Shown: positions 34,485 through 42,781 of the stretch, one piece after another
Position numbering within the stretch: position 1 is the first letter of the stretch
How the letters are laid out: each line of letters starts with the position of its first letter
Origin: Clostridia bacterium
GTDB taxonomy: Bacteria; Bacillota; Clostridia; Oscillospirales; Acutalibacteraceae
Reading direction: 5' to 3'
NCBI GenBank assembly: GCA_017503785.1
Contig: JAFVSK010000025.1
Coordinates: 1 to 64,000 of the forward strand
Length of the DNA stretch: 64,000 bases
Position numbers and translations under genes: made by a program
Notes under the pieces: model-generated
The model's database searches: none
Told to the model about the DNA's origin: nothing
The model's input: the letters and a program-made list of their open reading frames with translations, nothing else

Positions 34485-34522
34485 CCGCTTTTCGAATTTT
34501 CCGCAATTTTCCCTTGCACATC

Positions 34523-34551
34523 TTGCATATTTCGCGATTAAACAGTATAAT
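34523..34551 (+). promoter_or_regulatory. Promoter of the HydS-type cluster
   Basis: TTGCAT (34523-34528), 17-nt spacer, TATAAT (34546-34551), 33 nt before the first DRTGG gene. Confidence 0.75.
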
Positions 34552-34584
34552 GAAATTACGTAACGACAGAAAGGATGATCCTCT

Positions 34585-34929
34585 ATGACCATCGCGGATG
34601 TAAAATCAATTCTGAACGCCGAACTGCGCGCCGGCAATCGGCTGGACACAGAAGTATTCTATGCCTTCGGCAGCGATATGATGAGCGACGTATTGGCCTT
34701 CGTGAAAGATCAGTCAGTGCTGCTTTCGGGTCTTGTTAACATGCAGGTCGTGCGCACTGCCGAAATGATGGATATGAATTGCATCGTCTTTGTGCGCGGC
34801 AAGGAGCCCACGCCCGAAATGATCGAGCTGGCGGAAGCCCGCAACATCGTTTTACTGACTACGCAGCTGCGTATGTTCACCGCCTGCGGTCTGCTGTATC
34901 AGCACGGACTGTCCGGCGGCGAAGCGTAA
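34585..34929 (+). CDS. DRTGG-domain protein (1)
   Basis: A 114-aa stand-alone DRTGG domain, a small alpha/beta module also found at the N-terminus of HprK-like and CBS proteins and thought to bind a ligand. Recognisable parts are FYAFGSDMMSDVLAF, LLSGLVNMQVVRTAEMMDM and NIVLLTTQLRMFTACG. First gene of a six-gene rightward cluster that contains a second DRTGG protein and a hydrogenase-like protein. This grouping recurs near hydrogenase and NADH-oxidoreductase genes of Clostridia. Confidence 0.8.
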   Translation: MTIADVKSILNAELRAGNRLDTEVFYAFGSDMMSDVLAFVKDQSVLLSGLVNMQVVRTAEMMDMNCIVFVRGKEPTPEMIELAEARNIVLLTTQLRMFTACGLLYQHGLSGGEA

Positions 34930-34948
34930 CAAAGGCCGGTGAAATAGT

Positions 34949-35365
34949 ATGAGCATCAACTTGCATTATGAGGTTCCCGGCGACGATTTCACCCGTGCAG
35001 GTGAAGCATCGGGCGCCACAAAAGGGAAATTAAAACAGCTGGGCTTCCCGCCCGATGCGATCCGCCGTGTAGCCATTGCTATGTACGAGGGCGAGATCAA
35101 CATGGTCATTCACGCCAACGGCGGCACCGCCGACGTGGAGATCAACCCCGACCGCATCGTTATCACGCTGACCGACCGCGGCCCCGGCATTCCCGACTTG
35201 GATCTGGCCATGCAGGAGGGCTGGTCCACAGCCACCGAAACCGTACGCAATCTGGGCTTCGGCGCCGGCATGGGCTTGCCTAACATAAAAAAATACACCG
35301 ACGAACTCACCATCGACACCGAGCTCGGTGTGGGTACTTGTATCCGTATGACCGTGCTCGTTTAA
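34949..35365 (+). CDS. Anti-sigma-factor-like ATP-binding protein (HATPase_c)
   Basis: A 138-aa GHKL-fold protein of the RsbW/SpoIIAB-like serine kinase type. The N-box is AIAMYEGEINMVIHANGG (N at INMVIHA), the G1 box is DRGPGIPDLDLAM, and the G2 box is GFGAGMGLPNIKKYTD. It lacks any sensor or phosphoacceptor domain. Placed between a DRTGG protein and the Fe-S/hydrogenase-like protein, it is a likely signalling partner, but the target is not in the window. Confidence 0.85.
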   Translation: MSINLHYEVPGDDFTRAGEASGATKGKLKQLGFPPDAIRRVAIAMYEGEINMVIHANGGTADVEINPDRIVITLTDRGPGIPDLDLAMQEGWSTATETVRNLGFGAGMGLPNIKKYTDELTIDTELGVGTCIRMTVLV

Positions 35366-35376
35366 GGAGCTATGTT

Positions 35377-36651
35377 ATGGACCGTTTCGTTCATTCTGTT
35401 ACATTAGATACCGACAAATGCGTGGGCTGCACCAACTGCATCAAGCATTGCCCCACGCAGGCGATCCGTGTACGCGACGGCAAGGCGACCATCATTTCCG
35501 AACGCTGTATCGACTGCGGCGAATGTATTCGCGTGTGCCCGCACCGCGCCAAAAAAGCGCGCCACGATTCGCTGGATATGCTGGAAAAGTATCGCTATAC
35601 CGTGGCGCTGCCCGCGCCCTCGCTATACGGTCAATTCCGCAACCTCGACGATATCGACGTTATCCTCACCGGCCTTACCGAATTGGGGTTCGACGAGGTG
35701 TTTGAGGTGGCACGAGGCGCCGAGATCGTATCGGCAGCCACGCGTCAGCTTCTTTCGGAGGGGAAACTGAAAAAGCCCGTCATCAGCTCGGCGTGTCCGG
35801 CTGTGGTGCGGCTCATTCAAGTGCGCTTTCCCGAGCTTTGCTCGCACGTTATGCCGCTGAAATCGCCCATGGAGGTGTCGGCAGCGCTGGCACGCCAACG
35901 CGTTATGGCGCGCACCGGCTTGAGTCCCGACGATATCGGCATTTTCTTCCTCTCCCCCTGCCCCGCCAAGGTAACCGATGCACACGCGCCCATCGGCATG
36001 CCTCGCTCGCAGGTGGACGGTGTATTGGCCATCAGTGATATTTATCCCGCTCTGCTCGGGAAAATGAATCGTCTGGAAAGGATCGAGCCGCTGTCCCACT
36101 CCGGTTTGATCGGGGTCAGTTGGTCTTTTATCGGCGGAGAGGCCGCCGGCACGCTGGAGGAAAACCATCTGTCGGCCGACGGCATTCAAAACGTGATCCA
36201 CGTGTTAGAAGATCTGGAAGACGAAAAATTTGCCGATCTCGATTTCATTGAACTGAACGCCTGTGCGGGCGGCTGTGTGGGCGGCGTGCTCACCGCCGAA
36301 AACGGCTACGTTGCACGCGCACGCATTAAAAATCTACGTAAGTATCTGCCGGTTTCCTGCAACCGCAGCGCCGAAATGGGCGAAGTGTCCTCACTGTGCT
36401 GGTCGCAGCCATTGCAAGAAAATCCTGCCCTGCGGTTGGCCGAAAACGTGTCGGATGCCATGCGCCTGATGCAAGAGGCCGAAACCATTTTTGAGCATCT
36501 TCCCAAGCTGGATTGCGGCTCCTGCGGCGCCCCGTCGTGCCGCGCCATGGCCGAAGACGTGGCTTTGGGCCTTGCCCATGAAAGCGACTGCATTTTCCGC
36601 ATGCGTGAGCGCTTGCACCAAGCCGAAGAAGCAAAGGAGGAGCACAAATGA
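35377..36651 (+). CDS. [FeFe]-hydrogenase-like protein, putative sensory HydS type
   Basis: A 424-aa protein with two N-terminal [4Fe-4S] ferredoxin motifs (CVGCTNCIKHCP, CIDCGECIRVCP), then the iron-only hydrogenase large-subunit domain, then a C-terminal FeS domain (CGSCGAPSCRAMAEDVALG). All four H-cluster cysteine ligands are present: Cys140 in SACPAV, Cys195 in SPCPAK, and Cys296 and Cys300 in NACAGGCVGG. The proton-transfer cysteine before the first ligand is Ala139, as described for sensory HydS-type enzymes. It therefore probably senses H2 or redox state rather than turning over fast. AGGAG fixes the ATG at 35377. Confidence 0.85.
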   Translation: MDRFVHSVTLDTDKCVGCTNCIKHCPTQAIRVRDGKATIISERCIDCGECIRVCPHRAKKARHDSLDMLEKYRYTVALPAPSLYGQFRNLDDIDVILTGLTELGFDEVFEVARGAEIVSAATRQLLSEGKLKKPVISSACPAVVRLIQVRFPELCSHVMPLKSPMEVSAALARQRVMARTGLSPDDIGIFFLSPCPAKVTDAHAPIGMPRSQVDGVLAISDIYPALLGKMNRLERIEPLSHSGLIGVSWSFIGGEAAGTLEENHLSADGIQNVIHVLEDLEDEKFADLDFIELNACAGGCVGGVLTAENGYVARARIKNLRKYLPVSCNRSAEMGEVSSLCWSQPLQENPALRLAENVSDAMRLMQEAETIFEHLPKLDCGSCGAPSCRAMAEDVALGLAHESDCIFRMRERLHQAEEAKEEHK

Positions 36652-36974
36652 CCGTCCGCGATTTGATTGCACCGTTATCACTGGAGGTGCTGTGCGAAGG
36701 CGATCTCGACCGCACCGTTGTAAGCGGCTATTGCGGCGACCTGCTCAGTTGGGTCATGGGACGTGCTCCTGCCGACAGCGCGTGGTTCAGCGTGATGGGT
36801 AACGTGAACGCCATTGCCGTGTGCGTGCTGGCCGATCTGTCCTGCCTGGTTCTTTGTGAAAACGCCGCGCTGGACGAAGCCGCCCGCGCCCGCGCCGAGA
36901 CTGAGGGCATTACCATTTTGCGCAGCAAGGAAGATGCCTACACACTCGCGGTCGCGTTGTCTAAATTACTGTAA
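36648..36974 (+). CDS. DRTGG-domain protein (2)
   Basis: A 108-aa DRTGG-type module like the first gene of the cluster, with CEGDLDRTVVSGYCGDLLSW, GRAPADSAWFSVM and ITILRSKEDAYTLAVAL. It still keeps a D-R-T core. It overlaps the hydrogenase-like gene by 4 nt (ATGA), so stoichiometric translation is likely. Role inferred as a ligand-binding or docking partner. Confidence 0.8.
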   Translation: MTVRDLIAPLSLEVLCEGDLDRTVVSGYCGDLLSWVMGRAPADSAWFSVMGNVNAIAVCVLADLSCLVLCENAALDEAARARAETEGITILRSKEDAYTLAVALSKLL

Positions 36975-36987
36975 AGAAGGAATTGTC

Positions 36988-37458
36988 TTGTCTATAGAAG
37001 CCGTTCGCCCGTTTTTGGCCGCCTTTGGGCGCGAGGGCGATATTATGGAATTCCCCGTGTCCAGCGCCACGGTAGAATTGGCCGCGCAAGCCCTCGGCGT
37101 TGAGGGGGCACGCATTGCCAAAACGTTATCCTTCACCGATGGCGACGGTTGCTTGGTGGTGGTTGCCGCCGGCGACACCAAGATCGACAACGCCAAGTTT
37201 AAGCACACCTTTGGTTTTAAAGCGTCCATGCTCTCGCGTGAACGCTGTGCCGAGCTCACCGGCCACGCCGTTGGTGGCGTGTGTCCCTTCGCTCTGCCGA
37301 GCACGGTACGCATCTTTTTGGACGAGTCGTTAAAGCGCTTTGCCACCGTATTTCCTGCCGCCGGCAGCGCCAATTCGGCCATCGAGGTCACCTGCGAACA
37401 GCTGGAGCAGTACACCGGCGGTATTTGGGTTGAGGTCTGTAAGCTGCGCGAGGATTAA
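36988..37458 (+). CDS. YbaK/EbsC-family aminoacyl-tRNA deacylase-like protein
   Basis: A 156-aa protein of the YbaK/ProX/EbsC fold, which trans-edits misacylated tRNAs such as Cys-tRNA(Pro). Typical motifs are RIAKTLSFTDG, VVAAGDTKIDNAKF with the conserved Lys, and AVGGVCPFALP followed by VRIFLDESL. The start is TTG 36988 with GAAGGA about 7 nt upstream; no ATG fits. It is 13 nt after the second DRTGG gene; co-transcription with the hydrogenase-like cluster looks incidental. Confidence 0.85.
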   Translation: MSIEAVRPFLAAFGREGDIMEFPVSSATVELAAQALGVEGARIAKTLSFTDGDGCLVVVAAGDTKIDNAKFKHTFGFKASMLSRERCAELTGHAVGGVCPFALPSTVRIFLDESLKRFATVFPAAGSANSAIEVTCEQLEQYTGGIWVEVCKLRED

Positions 37459-37478
37459 AAACGGAAAGGAGGAACCCA

Positions 37479-38213
37479 ATGAAGCTCTATTATGACTTTC
37501 ATATACATTCCTGCCTTTCGCCTTGCGGTGATAACGATATGACCCCGCACGATCTGGTGCAAATGGCGGCCATTTTAGGCTTGAACGCCATCGCTCTTAC
37601 CGACCATAACACCTGCGCCAATTGCCCTGCTGCCGCCGAGGTGGCTGCCGAGCTGGGGCTCGTGTTTCTTCCCGGCATGGAACTGTGCACCGCCGAAGAA
37701 GCCCATATCGTTTGCTTGTTCCCCTCTGTCGAGCAGGCCTTGGCGTTTGATGCCTATATTGAAAGCACGCTGCCGCCTGTGAAAAACCGTCCCGATATTT
37801 TCGGCGAACAGATCCTGTGCAATGCGCAGGACGAGCAGATCGGCGTAAAGCCCAATCTGCTCGCCACCGCTTCATCGGTAAGCGTGGACGACGTGGTTGA
37901 GTTGGTGCGCTCCTACGGCGGCGCGGCATTCCCTGCTCATATCGACCGCCCCTCCTACAGCGTGACCGCCGCGCTGGGCGACGTTCCTCCGGTAGGCTTT
38001 ACCGCCGTGGAGATCACCGCACGCGGCGATATTGATGCCCTAAAAGCACGCCACCGCGAGATCGCTGACAAGCCCCTGCTTCTCAGCTCCGATGCGCATT
38101 GCCTGGAAAATATCAACGAGGCCTGCGCCTATTTGGAATTGGACGACCCCTCTCCCACCGCCATCATCGAAGCCTTAAACGGGCTTCGCCCCTGCACGTG
38201 GTCCAGAGGATAA
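37479..38213 (+). CDS. PHP-domain phosphoesterase, TrpH-like
   Basis: A 244-aa PHP metal-dependent phosphoesterase. Metal ligands lie in DFHIHSCLSPCGD, LTDHNT, PGMELCTAEEAHIVC, AHIDRPSYSV and SSDAHCLENI, in the order expected for the TrpH/YciV type, whose studied members hydrolyse 3'-phosphonucleotides. PHP genes frequently end this DRTGG/ATPase/hydrogenase-like cluster in Clostridia. AAAGGAGG precedes the ATG. Confidence 0.85.
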   Translation: MKLYYDFHIHSCLSPCGDNDMTPHDLVQMAAILGLNAIALTDHNTCANCPAAAEVAAELGLVFLPGMELCTAEEAHIVCLFPSVEQALAFDAYIESTLPPVKNRPDIFGEQILCNAQDEQIGVKPNLLATASSVSVDDVVELVRSYGGAAFPAHIDRPSYSVTAALGDVPPVGFTAVEITARGDIDALKARHREIADKPLLLSSDAHCLENINEACAYLELDDPSPTAIIEALNGLRPCTWSRG

Positions 38214-38214
38214 A

Positions 38215-38251
38215 AAGAAGCCCCTCCCAACGGAGGGGCTTCTTTTTCTTG
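38215..38251. terminator. Bidirectional terminator
   Basis: AAGAAGCCCCTCC/GGAGGGGCTTCTT with T-run, between convergent PHP gene and membrane gene. Confidence 0.9.
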
Positions 38252-38659
38252 TCAGTCACAGGCCCGACGAGTCAGGCAGGCAACAAAACAAACCAGCTGC
38301 ACCGTCAAGTAGGTTGCAAAGAATGCGAGGAGTGCCGCTAAGATCAGCTGTACCGTGAACAGCGTGAATACCGGAAACAGCCACGCGGTAATTACCGTAC
38401 CGAGAGCACCCACTGTCAACCGCACGCCGGCATCGACCAAGCAGTCGGCAAACGCGCATCCTGCGCGGCAGGAGGCCATCGACAAACCCACCAGCAACAC
38501 GCCCAAGGTCACCGCACCCAACACAAACAGGGCGGGAACTGCCGCCGCAAAGCCGGGAAGCTGCTCGTAAAAGAACAACAGCCCCGCACCAATGCCAACC
38601 AACGCGCCGACAATGAGCCCCACCGTGTTGCACACACCGTTACAGGTTCTGCAACGCAT
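38252..38659 (-). CDS. Cys-rich four-helix membrane protein, unknown function
   Basis: A 135-aa integral membrane protein starting MRCRTCNGVCNTVG, with four hydrophobic segments and short loops. Cysteines cluster at the membrane edges: CRTCNGVC at the N-terminus, SCRAGCAFADC in the middle and CFVACLTRRAC at the C-terminus, suggesting metal or Fe-S binding or disulfides. AGGAGG lies 6 nt before the ATG at 38659; the frame is open further upstream without a ribosome site. No family recognised. Confidence 0.65.
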   Translation of the reverse strand: MRCRTCNGVCNTVGLIVGALVGIGAGLLFFYEQLPGFAAAVPALFVLGAVTLGVLLVGLSMASCRAGCAFADCLVDAGVRLTVGALGTVITAWLFPVFTLFTVQLILAALLAFFATYLTVQLVCFVACLTRRACD

Positions 38660-38762
38660 ACACCATCCTCCTTTCCGCATCAAATTTTCGAGCCAAGGCT
38701 CGTTCTCAATATATGCGGACAGGCCACACGCCGACACAAATACCAACCCTTATCCAACCGGA

Positions 38763-38844
38763 CGATTCGTGAATCGTCCCTACAAACGCAAAATTTGATA
38801 GTATATACAACACAAAAGCGAGGTGAATCTCACCTCGCTTTTGT
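38763..38844. repeat. 82-nt direct repeat, left copy
   Basis: It matches 42500-42581 at 80 of 82 positions, same orientation. It holds a small palindrome (CGATTCGTGAATCG), the AT-rich core GCAAAATTTGATAGTATATA and a terminator hairpin (AAAGCGAGGTGA/TCACCTCGCTTT). The last serves as terminator of the araC-like gene ending at 38870. Confidence 0.9.
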
Positions 38845-38869
38845 GTTGGCTTTACAGAACGGTTCCTGC

Positions 38870-39682
38870 TTATTTTAGCTTTTGGTTTTGATACTGCTTA
38901 GGCGAAAGGCCGTACCTTTGTTTAAAAGCAGAACTAAAATAGGAGGCGGATGAATACCCCGTCAGATTGCTTATTTGTTCCACCGCAAGTCGTTCCTCTA
39001 AAAGCAGGTCTGCCGCATGCTGCAAACGGATATTGTTGCGGTATTCGATCGGAGAACAACCAACGATCTTTTCAAACGTTCTTAGAAAGTGATATTTACT
39101 CATGGCGCACATATTGGCATAATCCGCCAACGTGAAATCGCTGCTATAGAATTTGTTCATGTGCTGAACAACGCGGGCGATCCGTTCAACGTTTTCCTTT
39201 TCAGGATGGTTAACACTCAAAATCTCGCGTTCCAGCACCGTTAAAAGATACAGCAGCTTATAAATGCAAAGCTTTTCGTAAAACGGCTGCTTTCGCAAGG
39301 TTTCCTCAATGATATCCTCAAACATATCGCACACTTGACGGCTGAACGGCGCGTGATACACTTTAGAGGTCGCAAGCGAGATATCCGCAGGAAGCTGTTC
39401 GCATTTAAAATGAACATAATAAAACTCTGCCGTTTTTTCTCCAAGATAGATGTGATGCTGTTTTTCCTGTGGCGCAAAAAGAATAAACGAACCCGGCTTG
39501 CCGATTTCGACATCGCCCAAATAAAAGGTCTCATTTTCCTTGGCAATATAAAACAGCAACCAATCCTCTCGACCGGATGGCCGCTTGATCTCCCTGCCGT
39601 TTTTGGCAAAAATATGTCCACAGCTTACCAGTTCAATGCCGGACACCTGTTCATTTTGTTCCGCATAAGCATTATAAATCAT
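38870..39682 (-). CDS. AraC-family transcriptional regulator
   Basis: A 270-aa regulator: an N-terminal cupin-like sensor domain (1-150, with GSFILFAPQEKQHHIYL) and a C-terminal double HTH (about 170-270, with LADYANMCAMSKYHFLRTFE and GYSSASYFSSAFKQRYG, ending SPKQYQNQ). It is divergent from the dehydrogenase-aldolase-esterase genes, so it most likely activates them in response to a sugar acid or related inducer. It has a strong promoter at 39739-39767 and AT-rich codon use relative to the core genes. Confidence 0.9.
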   Translation of the reverse strand: MIYNAYAEQNEQVSGIELVSCGHIFAKNGREIKRPSGREDWLLFYIAKENETFYLGDVEIGKPGSFILFAPQEKQHHIYLGEKTAEFYYVHFKCEQLPADISLATSKVYHAPFSRQVCDMFEDIIEETLRKQPFYEKLCIYKLLYLLTVLEREILSVNHPEKENVERIARVVQHMNKFYSSDFTLADYANMCAMSKYHFLRTFEKIVGCSPIEYRNNIRLQHAADLLLEERLAVEQISNLTGYSSASYFSSAFKQRYGLSPKQYQNQKLK

Positions 39683-39738
39683 TTTTTCACCGCAATTTCC
39701 CTAATGTTTTTAGCAATAAATCCTATGTACACGCTGCG

Positions 39739-39767
39739 ATTATAGCACTAAAATTAAAATTGGTCAA
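39739..39767 (-). promoter_or_regulatory. Promoter of the araC-like gene
   Basis: Minus strand TTGACC (39762-39767), 17-nt spacer, TATAAT (39739-39744). I see no comparable promoter for the rightward genes, in keeping with AraC-dependent activation. Confidence 0.75.
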
Positions 39768-39791
39768 CAGAACGATGAAAGGAATGACAAT

Positions 39792-40727
39792 ATGAAAATT
39801 GTTGTTACCCCCCGAGGTTTTGCTAAATGCGGACTGGATAATGTTAAAAAAATAGAAAGCGCCGGTTTCCTTGTGGAATACAACGACACCGGAAACGCTT
39901 ACACCAAGGAAGAATTTTACGAAAAGACCAACGATGCCGACGGCGTGATCGTCGGTGTTGAGTCTGTAGACAAAGCCTACATCGATGCGCACCCAACGGT
40001 AAAGGCGGTTGTGAAATTTGGTGTCGGCACGGATAATATTGACGTTGAATACTGCCGCGAAAAGGGCGTTTTTGTTGGAAGAACCGTTGGCTCTAACGCA
40101 AGAAGCGTGGCAGAAACCGCCATCAGTTTTCTTTTTGCCGATTCCAAAAATTTATACGAAAGCATAGCCGATACCAGGCAACACAAGTGGTCAAAACAAA
40201 CCGGCTATGAATTGGAGAACAAGACCATCGGCATCGTAGGTTTCGGCGCCATCGGCAAAAAGGTTGCGCAGATAGCCTTTGGACTGGGTATGCGCGTGCT
40301 CGCGTATGATCCTTATGCGATTGATCGCGAAGCAGCGCAAGCCTTTAACGTTGGGGTCGTGGACTTTGAGGAAATTCTGAAGCGTTCGGATTTTGTTTCC
40401 CTGCACATGCCGTTGACCGCGGAAACCAAAAACTTTGTTACGTTAACAGAAATGAACAAGATGAAGCCGAGCGCCGTTTTAATCAATACGGCCCGGGGCG
40501 GCATTGTGAATGAAGCCGACTTGTTTGCGGCATTGACGAACAACGTGATCCGAGCCGCCTATTTCGACGTTATGGTGAGCGAGCCCCCGGCAAAGGACGA
40601 ACCTCTGCTGGACTTACCAAATTTTTACTTGACACCGCATATCGCCTCCCGAAGCAAGGAAGCAGAAAAAAACACCGCCGATATGGCAACGCAAATTATG
40701 ATTGATGCTTTGAAAAAGCAAAATTGA
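39792..40727 (+). CDS. D-isomer-specific 2-hydroxyacid dehydrogenase
   Basis: A 311-aa NAD(P)-dependent enzyme of the phosphoglycerate/2-hydroxyacid dehydrogenase family. The nucleotide-binding loop is GIVGFGAIGKK (about residue 145), catalytic Arg is in NTARGG, Glu in SEPPAKDE and His in TPHIAS. There is no ACT domain, so it is not a serine-regulated SerA. Together with the KDPG aldolase it suggests interconversion of a 2-keto acid such as pyruvate or a keto-sugar acid with its hydroxy acid. Confidence 0.9.
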   Translation: MKIVVTPRGFAKCGLDNVKKIESAGFLVEYNDTGNAYTKEEFYEKTNDADGVIVGVESVDKAYIDAHPTVKAVVKFGVGTDNIDVEYCREKGVFVGRTVGSNARSVAETAISFLFADSKNLYESIADTRQHKWSKQTGYELENKTIGIVGFGAIGKKVAQIAFGLGMRVLAYDPYAIDREAAQAFNVGVVDFEEILKRSDFVSLHMPLTAETKNFVTLTEMNKMKPSAVLINTARGGIVNEADLFAALTNNVIRAAYFDVMVSEPPAKDEPLLDLPNFYLTPHIASRSKEAEKNTADMATQIMIDALKKQN

Positions 40728-40737
40728 AAAGGAGAGA

Positions 40738-41385
40738 ATGGATATGACTCAATTTGTAAAGGAATTTTCTGAGAAAAAAGTAATTGTTGTGTGCCGAGGC
40801 ATCGCTGAGGAGGAAATGGTTAAGGTGGCAAGCGCGCTGTACGATGGCGGCATCCGCTTTATGGAGGTCCCGTTCAATCAAGCAGACCCCACCTCTTTTG
40901 CGGCAACCGCCGCGAAGATCGCGGCCGTAAAAAAAGCCCTTGGCAACAAAATGCACGTCGGCGCAGGAACGGTTATCACCATGGAGCAGTTCGAACTTGC
41001 GAAGAACGCAGGGGCAGAGATCATCGTTTCACCTACGATGGAAGAGGAGATCATTACAGCCACAAAAGCCGCCGGTCTCATTTCCATGCCGGGTTGCGCA
41101 ACCCCCTCTGAAATGACAAAAGCCTATAAACTGGGGGCAGACTTGATAAAGCTGTTCCCTGCTTCGGTTATAAACTTAAAGGTCATCAAAGAGATCCGCG
41201 TGCCGCTAAATCATCTGCCGCTTGTTTGCTTCGGCGGCGTTTCGGCGGAGAACATTCAAGAGGTGCTCGCAACCGGTGTTGTGGGCGTTGGTATGGCCTC
41301 GTGCATTTTGGATAAGCAAGCGCTAAAGGACAAAGACTACGCCAAAATAACGGCGCTGGCAAATGCTGTAACCGAACAAATTTAA
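40738..41385 (+). CDS. KDPG/KHG aldolase
   Basis: A 215-aa class I aldolase of the Eda family that cleaves 2-keto-3-deoxy-6-phosphogluconate (or the galactonate/hydroxyglutarate analogues) to pyruvate and an aldehyde. Visible motifs: catalytic Glu in FMEVPFN, HVGAGTV, MPGCATPSE, the Schiff-base Lys in DLIKLFPAS, and FGGVSAEN. Two in-frame ATGs (40738 and 40744) share the AGGAG; the second has better spacing. No KDG kinase is adjacent, so the phosphorylated substrate must come from elsewhere. Confidence 0.9.
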   Translation: MDMTQFVKEFSEKKVIVVCRGIAEEEMVKVASALYDGGIRFMEVPFNQADPTSFAATAAKIAAVKKALGNKMHVGAGTVITMEQFELAKNAGAEIIVSPTMEEEIITATKAAGLISMPGCATPSEMTKAYKLGADLIKLFPASVINLKVIKEIRVPLNHLPLVCFGGVSAENIQEVLATGVVGVGMASCILDKQALKDKDYAKITALANAVTEQI

Positions 41386-41406
41386 AAAGCAAGAAGGTGC
41401 AACACA

Positions 41407-42432
41407 ATGAACTTAAGCCTTGCGCAAATAAGAAGCATCACCACCGGTGCGGTTCGTATTGAAGAAGAAAACAACAAACTCAGATTTCATCGCTTTACGG
41501 AAGAGCAGACTGCGCTTTATGAGGAATTCAGCATCAAAAACGGCAGAACGTTTAACGATCGGTGCAAAGCAACGGCAGGTGTCAAGCTCCGGTTTAAAAC
41601 GAACAGCCGTAAGCTGAAGCTGGCCGGAGAGGTTTTTCAATCCACTTCGCGGACATATTATTCGTTTGACGTTTTCGTGAACGGTAAGCTGATTGATTGC
41701 ATTGATAATTTTTCTCAAGTTGAGCTGCCGGTTAATTATACCGAGGTCGAGTTCCCGCTGGGCAGCTTTTCGAAAGAGATCGATCTGGGAATGGGCGACA
41801 AAGAAGTTTGCGTATATTTCCCGTGGTCGGTGCTCCCTCTGCTTGAAGAAGTCTGTCTGGATGATGGGGCAACTATGGAACCGGTAAAAGCGACAAAGCG
41901 GTTGCTTGCGTTCGGTGACTCTATTACGCAGGGCTACGATGCGCTGCGACCGTCAATACGGTATGCCTCGCGCTTGGCAGAGCTGCTTCACGCAGAGGAA
42001 CTAAACAAGGGAATCGGTGGCGAGATATTTTTCCCTGCTTTAGCGCAAACGAAGGACGATTTCTCCCCCGATTACATCACGGTTGCGTATGGCACCAACG
42101 ATTTTAGTCTTTGCCATGAAGACGATTTTAAGGTGCGATGCCGAGCGTTTTATACGGCGCTGAGCAAGAATTATCCGTATTCAAAAATCTTCGCAATCAC
42201 CCCCATTTGGCGGAGCGATTATACCGGCGAAAGAGCGTTCGGGCCTTTTGAAAATGTTGAAAAATACATTCGTTCCGCGGTTGTCGACCTCGAAAACATT
42301 ACCGTAATTTCGGGGTTTGACCTTGTGCCGAAGGACTCAAAGTATTATTCCGATTTAAGACTTCACCCCAATGACGAGGGCTTTGCGTATTACGCAGATA
42401 ATTTGTACAATAAGATCGCGGAGTGCTTATGA
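41407..42432 (+). CDS. SGNH/GDSL-type esterase with N-terminal carbohydrate-type domain
   Basis: A 341-aa protein. Residues 1-165 form a beta-rich domain like the N-domain of CE2-type acetyl esterases; residues 166-341 form an SGNH hydrolase. The catalytic blocks are FGDSITQGYD (nucleophile Ser), GIGG, VAYGTNDFS (Asn) and DLRLHPND (Asp and His). There is no signal peptide, so it probably deacylates an imported sugar or glycoside in the cytoplasm. Last gene of the three-gene rightward cassette. Confidence 0.85.
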   Translation: MNLSLAQIRSITTGAVRIEEENNKLRFHRFTEEQTALYEEFSIKNGRTFNDRCKATAGVKLRFKTNSRKLKLAGEVFQSTSRTYYSFDVFVNGKLIDCIDNFSQVELPVNYTEVEFPLGSFSKEIDLGMGDKEVCVYFPWSVLPLLEEVCLDDGATMEPVKATKRLLAFGDSITQGYDALRPSIRYASRLAELLHAEELNKGIGGEIFFPALAQTKDDFSPDYITVAYGTNDFSLCHEDDFKVRCRAFYTALSKNYPYSKIFAITPIWRSDYTGERAFGPFENVEKYIRSAVVDLENITVISGFDLVPKDSKYYSDLRLHPNDEGFAYYADNLYNKIAECL

Positions 42433-42499
42433 GGCGCTTTAAAGAGGCCGATGGATTCGTAATTTAAAGCACGAATGACTCGCCAAACACCCGAACGGG

Positions 42500-42581
42500 C
42501 GATTCGTGAATCGTCCCTACAAACGCAAAATTTGATAGTATATACAAAACAAAAGCGAGGTGAATTTCACCTCGCTTTTGT
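42500..42581. repeat. 82-nt direct repeat, right copy
   Basis: Second copy of 38763-38844, two mismatches. Its hairpin acts as terminator about 120 nt after the esterase gene. Between 42433 and 42499 I see nothing else, and 42582-42746 is AT-rich spacer with no gene I can support. Confidence 0.9.
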
Positions 42582-42746
42582 TGATTTTTATTTTGCCTTA
42601 TAATCGTCGATAACTTGAACTATATGCGTAACAAATTCGGTTGGCACCCATCAACATTTACAGAGTTTATATAAAGAAAAAGCGGCACAATGATTCTACT
42701 AAGAATCATTATACCTCAAGAAGATTGTCGAAATTTTCTAACCCTA

Positions 42747-42775
42747 TTGAAAAATGGTCGCATTTGGTTTATAAT
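42747..42775 (+). promoter_or_regulatory. Strong promoter of the HTH-SHOCT unit
   Basis: TTGAAA (42747-42752), 17-nt spacer, TATAAT (42770-42775). It is followed by a leader of about 235 nt before the first start codon. Confidence 0.75.
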
Positions 42776-42781
42776 AACTAT

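Noticed and set aside
39792-40727. Second serA
   Set aside because: It lacks the ACT domain and is grouped with a KDPG aldolase and AraC regulator, whereas the genuine serA is paired with serC at 32162-34417.
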